DNA of 64,000 nucleotides. Origin: Salinispirillum sp049115955. GTDB lineage: Bacteria > Pseudomonadota > Gammaproteobacteria > Pseudomonadales > Natronospirillaceae. The DNA is taken from contig JAGDZJ010000012.1 of assembly GCA_049115955.1 (NCBI GenBank), forward strand, positions 86,266 through 150,265, read 5' to 3'. The translations under genes were made by a program, and so were the position numbers. How positions within the stretch are numbered: position 1 is the first letter of the stretch; each line of letters starts with the position of its first letter. Below the pieces are notes generated by a model. The model had not been told where the DNA came from and made no database searches. It saw only the letters and a list, made by a program, of their open reading frames with translations. Shown here piece after piece: positions 42,471-50,862 of this stretch.

Positions 42471-44648
42471 TCAATCATTTAGTCGTTTAAGAATGAGTGT
42501 CGCCAAGGGCGGTATTCTCACCTGTATGCTGTGGCTGAGTCCATCACAGCCTTCGGGGCTGCTGTCAAAGCCTTCGCCCACGGCGAAATTACTGCCGCCG
42601 TAGTACACCGAATCGGTGTTCAACAGCACTTTGTAATGGCCGCCGCTCGGCACCCCTAAGCGATAGTGCTCGTGCGGCATGGGTGTGAAGTTGTTGATGA
42701 CCACGATGTGCTCTTCGGGGTCAGGGCCGAAACGACAAAAGCTCAGCACGCTGGAGGCCGCATCGTTGTGGTTGATCCAGCGGAAGCCTTGGGGCTCATT
42801 GTCCAGTACATGCAGCGCTGGTTCGGTACGGTACAGGCGGTTCAAGTCTTTCACCAGTTGTTGGCAGCCGCGATGGCGGTCGTGGTCGAGCAACCACCAG
42901 TCTAACTGGGTGCTGTGGTTCCATTCGTACGGCGAGCCCAGCTCATTGCCCATAAAGCTCAGCTTTTTGCCCGGATGGGTGTACATAAACGCATAATAGT
43001 TGCGCAAATTGGCCATTTGCTGCCATTCGTCACCGGGCATGCGCGTCAGTATGGTGCCCTTGCCGTGCACTACTTCGTCGTGTGACAGGGGCAGCACGAA
43101 GTTCTCGTCAAAGGCGTAGATCATGCTGAAGGTCAGATCACCGTGATGGTATTGGCGGTGAATCGGGTCCTTCTTCATGTATTCCAAGGTGTCGTGCATC
43201 CAACCCATGTTCCACTTGAAGCCAAAGCCGAGGCCTCCGGTGTAGGTGGGTTTGGACACCCCGGCGAACGAGGTGGATTCTTCGGCAATGGTGAAGCGGT
43301 CGGGGAACTGGCGGTACACGCTCTCGTTGAAGCGTTTCACAAAGGCAATGGCTTCGTAGTTGTGGTTGCCACCGTCGACATTGGGCACCCATTCGCCGTC
43401 CTCGCGTGAATAGTCGAGATACAACATGGACGCAACGGCGTCGACGCGAATGCCATCAACGTGGAAGTACTCCAGCCACACCATGGCACTGGAAATCAAG
43501 AAGTCGCAGACCGTATGGCGACCATAATCGTAGATGAACGAATTCCAATCCGGGTGCCAGCCGCGACGCGGATCTTCGTATTCGTACAACGCCGTGCCGT
43601 CGAAACGGGCTAAACCGTGCGGGTCGGCTGGGAAGTGCGCCGGCACCCAATCGACGATCACGCCGATACCGGCCTGATGGCATTGATCGACGAAGTATTT
43701 GAAATCGTCCGGTGAGCCGAAACGGCTGGTCGGCGCGAACAGCCCCACAGGCTGGTAGCCCCAAGAGCCGTCAAACGGGTATTCGCTGACCGGCAACAGC
43801 TCAATGTGGGTGTATTGCATGTCTTGAATGTAGGGGATCAATTGCTCGGCCAGTTCACGGTAGTTCAGCGGGGTGCCGTCGGCATGACGCCGCCACGACC
43901 CCACTTGAATCTCATAAATCGACATCGGCTGCTGGCGCGGATCTTTGATCGGGCGCTGTTGCCAATTCTGGTCTTTCCATTGGTATTGGCTGTGATCCCA
44001 CACCACGGAATGAAAACTCGGGTGCTGGGAGTGCTGAAAGCCATAGGGGTCGGCTTTATGGGGAAGTATCTCACCCTGCTGCGATTTGATCTCGAACTTA
44101 TATTCGGTGCCGGGTGTCAAGTCAGGCACAAACAGCCGCCAGTAGCCGTCGTGGTGGCTCATCATGGGGTGGCGGCGGCCGTCCCACAGGTTAAAGTTGC
44201 CAATCACGCTGACACTGCGCGCATTTGGCGCGTACACCGCGAAGCGCACACCGGACACCGCTGCCCCGTCATCAACCTGTGCCGTGCAAAGCTGCGCGCC
44301 GAGGTTTTTGTACAGCGTTTCGGGGGTGCAAAACAGGTCTTCCATGGTGCGGACGGCGAATTGATAGGGGTCCGTTACGGTGATTTCGTCTGGGCCGTAA
44401 GAGACCTTCAGTTGGTAGGTAAAGGGTTTGCGGCGGCGCGGCAACAACAATTCAAACAGGCCGCGGTCATCGAGGCTGGTCATCGCCCCCACGGTCTTAC
44501 CGGACTTGCGTTCGACAACTGTTATGGCGGTTGCATCCGGATACCACGCCCGTACGCGCAGGCCTTTGCCGTCGACACCCGGCAGCAGGCCAAGATGGTC
44601 AAATGGTCGGGCTTCCAGTACGCTGTTGAGGGCGTGGGCAAGTTCCAT
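42471..44648 (-). CDS. glgB: 1,4-alpha-glucan branching enzyme
   Basis: 725 residues, full length with the N-terminal extension (N1 and CBM48 domains). GH13 motifs: DWVPAHFPADPHGLARFDG, DGIRVDAVASMLYLDYSRE- (nucleophile Asp), FTIAEESTSFAGVS (acid Glu) and LPLSHDEVVHGKGT (stabilising Asp). Creates alpha-1,6 branches in glycogen. glgC/glgA/glgP are not in the window. It and glgX would be a natural operon but are now 1 kb apart with an inserted gene. Confidence 0.96.
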   Translation of the reverse strand: MELAHALNSVLEARPFDHLGLLPGVDGKGLRVRAWYPDATAITVVERKSGKTVGAMTSLDDRGLFELLLPRRRKPFTYQLKVSYGPDEITVTDPYQFAVRTMEDLFCTPETLYKNLGAQLCTAQVDDGAAVSGVRFAVYAPNARSVSVIGNFNLWDGRRHPMMSHHDGYWRLFVPDLTPGTEYKFEIKSQQGEILPHKADPYGFQHSQHPSFHSVVWDHSQYQWKDQNWQQRPIKDPRQQPMSIYEIQVGSWRRHADGTPLNYRELAEQLIPYIQDMQYTHIELLPVSEYPFDGSWGYQPVGLFAPTSRFGSPDDFKYFVDQCHQAGIGVIVDWVPAHFPADPHGLARFDGTALYEYEDPRRGWHPDWNSFIYDYGRHTVCDFLISSAMVWLEYFHVDGIRVDAVASMLYLDYSREDGEWVPNVDGGNHNYEAIAFVKRFNESVYRQFPDRFTIAEESTSFAGVSKPTYTGGLGFGFKWNMGWMHDTLEYMKKDPIHRQYHHGDLTFSMIYAFDENFVLPLSHDEVVHGKGTILTRMPGDEWQQMANLRNYYAFMYTHPGKKLSFMGNELGSPYEWNHSTQLDWWLLDHDRHRGCQQLVKDLNRLYRTEPALHVLDNEPQGFRWINHNDAASSVLSFCRFGPDPEEHIVVINNFTPMPHEHYRLGVPSGGHYKVLLNTDSVYYGGSNFAVGEGFDSSPEGCDGLSHSIQVRIPPLATLILKRLND

Positions 44649-44847
44649 AGTTGCGATCCTGTCTTTGTCGTTATTATTGATTCATCGGATGGGGCGGAGC
44701 AACGATGTTTGCGGATACTGAATCGAGGTATCATGCTCGTCCAAACCGTTTCCCTATCCAGGGTACAGCCAAACACTACGGCGCTCGCCATGATGTTGCC
44801 AGTAATGTTTGTTGATGTACCTTACAGACTATAAGGCTTGAAACACA

Positions 44848-46530
44848 ATGTGGCGACGTTTGTTGTGGTTAGCGTGCTTCTTGTTGGTACTGTTTAGCAT
44901 TTTATTGTGGCGTGCCACCAGTCCGACGTGGGTGGAATTAGGCCAGATCAGAACGAATTGGCCCCTGTCCGAGCGCTGGCTGATTGATGGCTACGACATC
45001 AACTGGGATGTGTCCGAGCGCCGTTGGCGCATTGTAACGGGCAGCACAGTGATCTGGGAAACCCAGCCAAGTAAGCCGTGGCTAGGTGCCGCTGAGCAGA
45101 TAGCGCCAGTGACCCTACGGCATGCCGAGCAGGGTGTGGCGAGTCGGCAGTTGCAGGTGTGCACACGCCAGGAATGGGACGACGTTAAACAGGTCGGTCG
45201 CGCAATAGAGGCGCTCGGCACGCTTTATTGCGGAGAAAACACCTACCCCATCGCCTTCCACATTCGGGTCGATGAACAGCGTCGCCTGGTGCTGTCGTGG
45301 GAAACTTCCGACCAACTTGCAGTTACCTATCTTGAATCAACACTGGGCATTGAAGAGCAGGTATTTGGTTTTGGCTTGCAGTCGGTCAGCCCGGCCTTAC
45401 AAGGACGTCGAGTTTTGGGGCGCGATGAGCTGGTGCCAAGTGCCGATACGGAAGCGCTAGTCGAAGAGGGCAGCCATGCGGCCTTTTCTGCCTTTTCCAG
45501 TCGTAATCGAGGCTGGTTGGTCAGAGGTGATGGTGCGCGCGTATTGGACCTGACACGAGATGGCGTATGGCGCCTCGAGAGTTGGGCACACCAAGGCGAG
45601 GTGATCTTGGCGACAGCGTATTCGCCAATACTGCTGTTGCCGCGCTTGTTCCCGGAACAAGAAGCTATTAACTATCCAGACTGGTTTGGCCGCAACCCGC
45701 TGCTGCCATTAGGCGGCGAAGTCGCGTCGACATTCTGGGAGCCGCTGGCTCGTCATGGCGCGCCGTTGAGTCTTGTCGTTGAAGACCCTGAGGTACTTGA
45801 GCCGGTTGATGGGCTGCCTGAGGTTGCGGGCCCGTTAAGGGAATTGCCGCCTGCAATGGAATCGATTGCCGGGTGGCGCGAGTACGGTTTGGGCAGCATG
45901 GTGTCAGCCTTGTTATCGAGTGGGTTGTCAGGCCAGCCCATGACCTACACCTTGGTGGGTGGGTCGATGGAGCAGGTAGGTCAGTGGCGCACGGAACCGC
46001 GCACCCAAGAGTTGTATTTGCGTTGGCTTGAGCTGAACACCTTTACTCCGGCGCTCAGTTTCTTTGATACCTTACCGGCGGGTGAGCATTACCGTTTGCT
46101 TGATGAAGACGAAAGCGGGCACATCCACGCTGCCCGCCTGGCGACCATTCATGAAGCCTTGTGGCCGTATCGACGCCGCTTAATGGCCACAGTCACCGAC
46201 CATAACATTCCCATGGTGCGGCCCATGTGGTTAGAATTTCCTGATGACGCCGAGGCTTGGCGCATCCCGCCGAATCAATACATGTTAGGGCCAAATTTAT
46301 TGGTGGCGCCTATTCTGCAGTCGGCGACGCTCGAGCGCCGAGTATACTTACCAAAAGGAGAGTGGACGCACCTGTGGAGTGGGCGTGAGTGGTTCAGCCT
46401 CGGCCAATGGATAGATATCGTGGCGCCGATGGGCGAGCCGGCGGTTTTTGTACACGATGACTTTCCGGGGCGGGCGGTGTTGCTGACGAAGGCCCATGAA
46501 CTAGGCGTTAGCCATTTGATGTCGTACTGA
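44848..46530 (+). CDS. Membrane-anchored GH31-like protein, catalytic part missing
   Basis: 560 residues. TM anchor at about 4-24 (LLWLACFLLVLFSILLW), so the rest is periplasmic. The N-terminal half resembles the GH31 beta-sandwich (EEQVFGFGLQSVSPALQGRR). Later blocks match GH31 after the acid/base region: MVSALLSSGLSGQP, LYLRWLELNTFTPAL, IPMVRPMWLEFPDDAEAW, QYMLGPNLLVAPIL and RVYLPKGEWTHLWSG. Known sulfoquinovosidase-type members have a nucleophile block (WMxDxGE) and an acid/base Asp before the SSGLSG block; neither is here, and the expected DDGL and DIGG are EYGL and LVGG. It is therefore probably a pseudoenzyme. It is divergent from glgB. Confidence 0.75.
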   Translation: MWRRLLWLACFLLVLFSILLWRATSPTWVELGQIRTNWPLSERWLIDGYDINWDVSERRWRIVTGSTVIWETQPSKPWLGAAEQIAPVTLRHAEQGVASRQLQVCTRQEWDDVKQVGRAIEALGTLYCGENTYPIAFHIRVDEQRRLVLSWETSDQLAVTYLESTLGIEEQVFGFGLQSVSPALQGRRVLGRDELVPSADTEALVEEGSHAAFSAFSSRNRGWLVRGDGARVLDLTRDGVWRLESWAHQGEVILATAYSPILLLPRLFPEQEAINYPDWFGRNPLLPLGGEVASTFWEPLARHGAPLSLVVEDPEVLEPVDGLPEVAGPLRELPPAMESIAGWREYGLGSMVSALLSSGLSGQPMTYTLVGGSMEQVGQWRTEPRTQELYLRWLELNTFTPALSFFDTLPAGEHYRLLDEDESGHIHAARLATIHEALWPYRRRLMATVTDHNIPMVRPMWLEFPDDAEAWRIPPNQYMLGPNLLVAPILQSATLERRVYLPKGEWTHLWSGREWFSLGQWIDIVAPMGEPAVFVHDDFPGRAVLLTKAHELGVSHLMSY

Positions 46531-46728
46531 TCAGGTAAGTGGGTCGAGGAACGGGCTGCGCGGTAACAAAAATTCATGTGGCAGACAATAAATTAATCGG
46601 GTCCTTCCTTTGAGTGGCTTGCGATTAACGTTATACTGCCCACCATTGGATTCAACGGCTTATTGATGACCTATCGGCAAGCAGGCAATTTTTGAAACTG
46701 TTTTTGAGACTATAAAAGGTACCCTACG

Positions 46729-47148
46729 ATGAAGCGTATATTGTTAGCATTAGCGACACTGGGTCTGGCCACTGCCGTATTGGCAGCGACAGAAGCGCAC
46801 ACCAATGCATTGATTGATCGTATCAAACCAAGCGGTAACGTATGTGTGGCGGGCGAAGCCTGTGACACAGCACAGGTTGCAGCGACGTCAGCCGTGGCCT
46901 CTGCGGCACGCGACGGTGCTACGGTATATCAGCAAGCTTGCTTGGCGTGCCACATGACCGGCGCAGCTGGTGCACCTATTCTGGGTGATGCTGGTGCGTG
47001 GTCAGCGCGTATCGACAAGGGTATGGAAACATTGATCGCCAACGCCATCAGTGGCATCGGTGCCATGCCTGCAAAAGGCGGCTGTGGCAACTGCAGCGAT
47101 GAAGAAGTCGCGGCCGCAACTGAGTACTTGGTTGATAGCAGCCGCTAA
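46729..47148 (+). CDS. Cytochrome c5-family protein
   Basis: 139 residues. Signal peptide KRILLALATLGLATAVLA. Haem attachment CLACH (Cys71, Cys74, His75), axial Met in GIGAMPAKGG, and the extra CGNC disulfide pair characteristic of cytochrome c5. A periplasmic electron carrier in aerobic respiration. Short low-complexity linker (about 45-62). Single-gene unit with its own terminator. Confidence 0.93.
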   Translation: MKRILLALATLGLATAVLAATEAHTNALIDRIKPSGNVCVAGEACDTAQVAATSAVASAARDGATVYQQACLACHMTGAAGAPILGDAGAWSARIDKGMETLIANAISGIGAMPAKGGCGNCSDEEVAAATEYLVDSSR

Positions 47149-47168
47149 ACAGCGGTTGTAACAAAAAA

Positions 47169-47188
47169 GGGCCGCGTGCCCTTTTTTT
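47169..47188 (+). terminator. Intrinsic terminator after cytochrome c5
   Basis: GGGC (47169-47172) / GCCC (47178-47181) with flanking A-run/T-run pairing that extends the stem, followed by seven T residues (47182-47188). Confidence 0.85.
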
Positions 47189-47273
47189 ATGCCCATGGAT
47201 GGGCGGTATGCTGGCAACGCAGGAGCAGTTGCCAGTATCGCCCCATTTCTGAGGCTGGTTTAGAGGCCGTATT

Positions 47274-48737
47274 ATGAAATACCGTGACCTTCGCGAATTT
47301 ATAGCAGGGCTGGAAGCGCAAGGTGAAGTGAAACGCATCACCCAAGCCGTGAGTCCGCGCTTACAGATGACGGAAATCAGTGACCGGGTTCTGCGTGCCG
47401 GTGGCCCTGCACTGCTGTTCGAGAACCCGACGGGTTTTGATATGCCGGTCTTGACCAACCTGTTTGGCACACCAGAGCGCGTGGCGGCGGGCATGGGCGC
47501 CAGCAGCGTCAGCGCCCTGCGTGAAATTGGCGAGCTGTTAGCCTACTTAAAAGAGCCGGATCCGCCGAAGGGCATTAAAGACGCATGGGAAAAACTGCCC
47601 ATCTTCCGCCAAGTGATGAACATGGCGCCGAAGAAAGTGTCGCGGCCCAAATGCCAGACGAATGTGCTCACCGGAGATGAGGTTGATCTCGGCAAACTGC
47701 CGGTGCAAACCTGCTGGCCCGGCGATGCTGGTCCTCTAATCACGTGGCCGTTGGTGATCACCCGTGGCCCGGATAAGCCACGCCAGAACCTGGGTATCTA
47801 TCGCCAGCAAGTCATCGGCCGCAACCGCGTAATCATGCGTTGGTTGTCGCATCGTGGTGGTGCTTTAGACTTGCGCGACTGGCAGAAGAAATTTCCGGGC
47901 GAACCCTTCCCCGTTGCGGTTGCTTTGGGTGCAGACCCGGCGACCATATTGGGTGCCGTAACGCCCGTACCTGATAGCTTGTCGGAATACGCGTTTGCCG
48001 GTTTGCTGCGCGGCCATCGCACGGAACTGGCTAAAGCGACGCTGCACGACTTGGATGTGCCCGCCAGTGCCGAAATCGTACTGGAAGGCTATATCTACCC
48101 TGACGACATGGACGACGAAGGCCCGTTTGGCGACCACACCGGTTACTACAACGAAGTGGACCGCTTCCCGGTGTTTACGGTCGAGCGCATGACTTACCGT
48201 GACGAACCTATTTATCACAGCACCTATACCGGCCGTCCACCGGACGAACCCGCGATACTGGGGTTGGCGTTGAACGAAGTGTTCGTGCCGATATTGCGCA
48301 AACAATTCCCGGAAATTACCGACTTCTATTTGCCACCAGAAGGCTGCTCTTACCGCATGGCGGTGGTGACCATGAAGAAACAATATCCGGGTCATGCCAA
48401 GCGCGTGATGATGGGTGTGTGGTCGTTCCTGCGGCAGTTCATGTACACCAAGTTTGTGATTGTTACAGATGACGATGTGAACGCACGCGACTGGAAAGAC
48501 GTCATTTGGGCCGTGACCACACGCATGGACCCCGCGCGGGATACCGTGATGGTTGAGAACACGCCGATTGATTACCTCGACTTCGCCTCGCCTGTGTCGG
48601 GCCTAGGCAGCAAGATGGGGCTGGACGCCACGCATAAATGGCCCGGTGAGACGTCGCGCGAGTGGGGGCGGCCGATTTTTATGGATCAGCAGGTTAAGGA
48701 CGAGGTGGATTTGATCTGGCCGGAGTTAGATTTGTGA
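47274..48737 (+). CDS. ubiD: 4-hydroxy-3-polyprenylbenzoate decarboxylase UbiD
   Basis: 487 residues, the standard length. Family blocks MKYRDLREFIAGLEAQGEVK, ALLFENPTGFDMPVLTNLFG, GPLITWPLVITRGPD, RNRVIMRWLSHRGGALD, GPFGDHTGYYNEVDRFPVF (catalytic acids) and DPARDTVMVENTPIDYLDFA. Prenylated-FMN-dependent decarboxylation in ubiquinone synthesis; its cofactor partner UbiX is not seen here. The flavin reductase gene follows after 145 bp, with a REP unit and a separate promoter between. Confidence 0.96.
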   Translation: MKYRDLREFIAGLEAQGEVKRITQAVSPRLQMTEISDRVLRAGGPALLFENPTGFDMPVLTNLFGTPERVAAGMGASSVSALREIGELLAYLKEPDPPKGIKDAWEKLPIFRQVMNMAPKKVSRPKCQTNVLTGDEVDLGKLPVQTCWPGDAGPLITWPLVITRGPDKPRQNLGIYRQQVIGRNRVIMRWLSHRGGALDLRDWQKKFPGEPFPVAVALGADPATILGAVTPVPDSLSEYAFAGLLRGHRTELAKATLHDLDVPASAEIVLEGYIYPDDMDDEGPFGDHTGYYNEVDRFPVFTVERMTYRDEPIYHSTYTGRPPDEPAILGLALNEVFVPILRKQFPEITDFYLPPEGCSYRMAVVTMKKQYPGHAKRVMMGVWSFLRQFMYTKFVIVTDDDVNARDWKDVIWAVTTRMDPARDTVMVENTPIDYLDFASPVSGLGSKMGLDATHKWPGETSREWGRPIFMDQQVKDEVDLIWPELDL

Positions 48738-48740
48738 CAC

Positions 48741-48771
48741 GGCGGATGACGCTGCGCTCTTCCGCCCTATG
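48741..48771. repeat. REP-like unit, family 2
   Basis: 31 bp beginning GGCGGATGACGCTGCGCTC and ending TTCCGCCCTATG, starting 3 bp after the ubiD stop. Identical copies at 58957-58987 and, inverted, 59043-59073. The unit is an imperfect palindrome (GGCGGA...TCCGCC). Confidence 0.9.
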
Positions 48772-48820
48772 GTTAAGCGTCGTTGTGTAAGAGGCCAGCC
48801 CCCTGGCCGAACAAACCGTG

Positions 48821-48850
48821 ATGACAGTGCGTTGACGTTCAGTTTATAAT
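48821..48850 (+). promoter_or_regulatory. Probable sigma-70 promoter of the flavin reductase/trmB operon
   Basis: ATGACA (48821-48826), 18-bp spacer, TATAAT (48845-48850), 33 bp before the GTG start at 48883. Confidence 0.6.
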
Positions 48851-48882
48851 ACCTGACTAATTTACTCAGATTTGGAGTCATC

Positions 48883-49611
48883 GTGGCAGAGTCCCAGCAC
48901 AGCATGGATACCGGTGTGACGGTTAATCTGACCTTGAAGATGCGTCGTCCGCTGGGCGGACTGGTCGAGCAACTGTTATTCGTGCCCGACCGTCCAGTGA
49001 CTTATCAGGCTGGGCAGTACCTAGAGCTGTTGTTGCCGGATCAAGCGGGTTTATATTTCACCATCGCCAATGCGCCGGGTTCAGACATTGAATTGCACGT
49101 CGAAGCGGGGCCAGAGAATGCTGGTGCGCGTGCCTTGTTGACGCGTATCGACAACGAAACCACCATAGCCGCGCGCGTTGGTGAGGGCGATTGCCATGTT
49201 GGGAAGCTCGCGCCGGACGATTCACCCGTCTTGCTGCTCGCTTCGGGAACGGGGTTCAGTCAAATCAAAGCCGTTACGGAAGCCTTGCTGGTCAACAGTG
49301 CACGGCCTGTCCATATCTATTGGGCCGCTCGCACGGCAGCAGCGTTGTACATGGCGGATATGGCACAGAGCTGGGCCGATACGCACGAGCAGGTACACTT
49401 TACGGCGGTCATCTCCGAGCGCCAAACGTGGAACAGCGGCAAACACCACCTGCACTCATGCATACGTGAAGACCTAGGCGACCTCGGTGCTTATTCGGCC
49501 ATCTGCTGCGGTTCGCCAGACATGGTCTATGCTTCTTTGGACTATCTGTCTGCCTGTGGTTTGAAGCAAGAACGCTTTTTCAGCGACATGTTGGCGTTTG
49601 CTCCACGATGA
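48883..49611 (+). CDS. NAD(P)H-flavin reductase-like oxidoreductase (FNR family)
   Basis: 242 residues from GTG 48883 (TTGGAGTC upstream; ATG 48904 is an alternative). Ferredoxin-reductase fold: FAD-binding barrel with YQAGQYLELLLPD and LYFTIANAPGSD, then the NAD module with VLLLASGTGFSQIKAVTEAL and AICCGSPDMVYASLDYL. No ferredoxin domain. Similar proteins follow ubiD in several gammaproteobacteria (Fre). It overlaps the next gene by ATGA. Confidence 0.88.
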   Translation: MAESQHSMDTGVTVNLTLKMRRPLGGLVEQLLFVPDRPVTYQAGQYLELLLPDQAGLYFTIANAPGSDIELHVEAGPENAGARALLTRIDNETTIAARVGEGDCHVGKLAPDDSPVLLLASGTGFSQIKAVTEALLVNSARPVHIYWAARTAAALYMADMAQSWADTHEQVHFTAVISERQTWNSGKHHLHSCIREDLGDLGAYSAICCGSPDMVYASLDYLSACGLKQERFFSDMLAFAPR

Positions 49612-50348
49612 ACCGGGTCGAGGTGCTGCAACAGCTTGGTTTGGAGCCTCGCGAAACGCACATCTATACCAGCTTGTTGAAGCTGGGGCCGGCGTCCATT
49701 CGCGACATCGCACAAGCCGCCAACCTCAATCGAGGAACCACCTACGAGCTGTTAAAAGCGATGCAAGAGAAGGGCGTAGTGACGCTCTTCCCGAAAGGGC
49801 GCCGTCGTTTCTTCGCCGCAGAATCACCGCAACGCTTGATGGCCTTGGCCGAAGAACGCCAAGAGCGACTCAGTGAGGCTGTGAGCCTACTGGGGCGCGA
49901 GATCATTCCCGAACTGACGCAGTTGCGCCCGGAACTGGGTACCGCCGATGTGCGTTATTACGATGGTTATGACGGCATCGAGCGCGTGCTGAAAGACATT
50001 CTGGCGACGGTAGGAGCAACGAACGAAAAATCGTACTCCGTCATTTCTTCCCGTGCGGTGCGTAAGTACCTCTACCAGCCTTTTCCTTCCTACACCACGC
50101 AACGCATCAAAGCGGGCATTAAGGTGCGGGTTATTGCCGTGGGGGCTGGCGGCGAGCCTGCTGAACTGTCTGAACGTAAATGGCTGAAGACCGATCAGGC
50201 ATCAACTGCCTACGTGGCTATTTACCCGCCCAAGGTGGCGATGATTGCGCTTAAGCAGGGTGATTTGCCCAGCGCTGTGGTGATCGAATCGCCCGCCGTA
50301 GCGGATACGCAACAATTGGTTTTTGATGCGTTGTGGCAATTGCTCTAA
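49608..50348 (+). CDS. TrmB-family transcriptional regulator
   Basis: 246 residues. N-terminal winged helix LGLEPRETHIYTSLLKLGPA-, SIRDIAQAANLNRGTTYELLKAMQE (TrmB/MarR-like). C-terminal phospholipase-D-like ligand region (ADVRYYDGYDGIERVLKDIL, YSVISSRAVRKYLYQPFPSY), as in non-archaeal TrmB-like proteins. Its ATG overlaps the stop of the flavin reductase gene, so the two are translationally coupled. TrmB regulators are best known from archaea; targets here are unknown. Confidence 0.87.
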   Translation: MNRVEVLQQLGLEPRETHIYTSLLKLGPASIRDIAQAANLNRGTTYELLKAMQEKGVVTLFPKGRRRFFAAESPQRLMALAEERQERLSEAVSLLGREIIPELTQLRPELGTADVRYYDGYDGIERVLKDILATVGATNEKSYSVISSRAVRKYLYQPFPSYTTQRIKAGIKVRVIAVGAGGEPAELSERKWLKTDQASTAYVAIYPPKVAMIALKQGDLPSAVVIESPAVADTQQLVFDALWQLL

Positions 50349-50364
50349 AGCGTTCCGTAATGAC

Positions 50365-50862
50365 CTAAAGCGGCAAATGGGGCGCTAAATAATCCGCCAC
50401 AATCTCTTCCAGAAAGCGCTGATCAATCTCATCGAAGGTCGCCAGCTCTGCACTGTCGATATCCAACACCGCAATCACCTCGTTACCCCGAAACACCGGT
50501 AATACGATTTCCGACCGGCTCGCACTGCTGCAAGCGATATGTCCCGGAAAGGCGTCTACATCCGGCACCACCAATGTCCGTGCTTCCTGCCATGCCGTGC
50601 CGCATACGCCTCGTCCGTGCGCAATGGAGACACAGGCCACTGGCCCCTGAAAAGCGCTGAGCACAAGGCTGTCGCCCTGCACTTGGTAGATGCCGGTCCA
50701 CAAAAAATTGAAGCTGTGGTGCAGCGCAGCGAGCAGTTGTGATACGTGCGTCAGCGGGTTAGGCGCGTCCGCTAACAAGAAGCCGAGTTGCTGTTGCAGG
50801 CTTTGGTAACGCTCGGTTTTGTCGCTGCCACTGATGATCAGATCGTCACTCATGTTTTGCAT
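50365..50862 (-). CDS. msrC: Free methionine-(R)-sulfoxide reductase (GAF)
   Basis: 165 residues. GAF domain with the three fRMsr cysteines: Cys77 in GPVACVSI, Cys87 in GVCGTA and Cys111 in GHIACS, each exactly seven less than E. coli Cys84/94/118. Reduces free Met-(R)-SO in the cytosol. Start at 50862 or 50853; the 5' end overlaps the 3' end of hemY, so it is likely the last gene of the hem operon. Confidence 0.94.
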   Translation of the reverse strand: MQNMSDDLIISGSDKTERYQSLQQQLGFLLADAPNPLTHVSQLLAALHHSFNFLWTGIYQVQGDSLVLSAFQGPVACVSIAHGRGVCGTAWQEARTLVVPDVDAFPGHIACSSASRSEIVLPVFRGNEVIAVLDIDSAELATFDEIDQRFLEEIVADYLAPHLPL

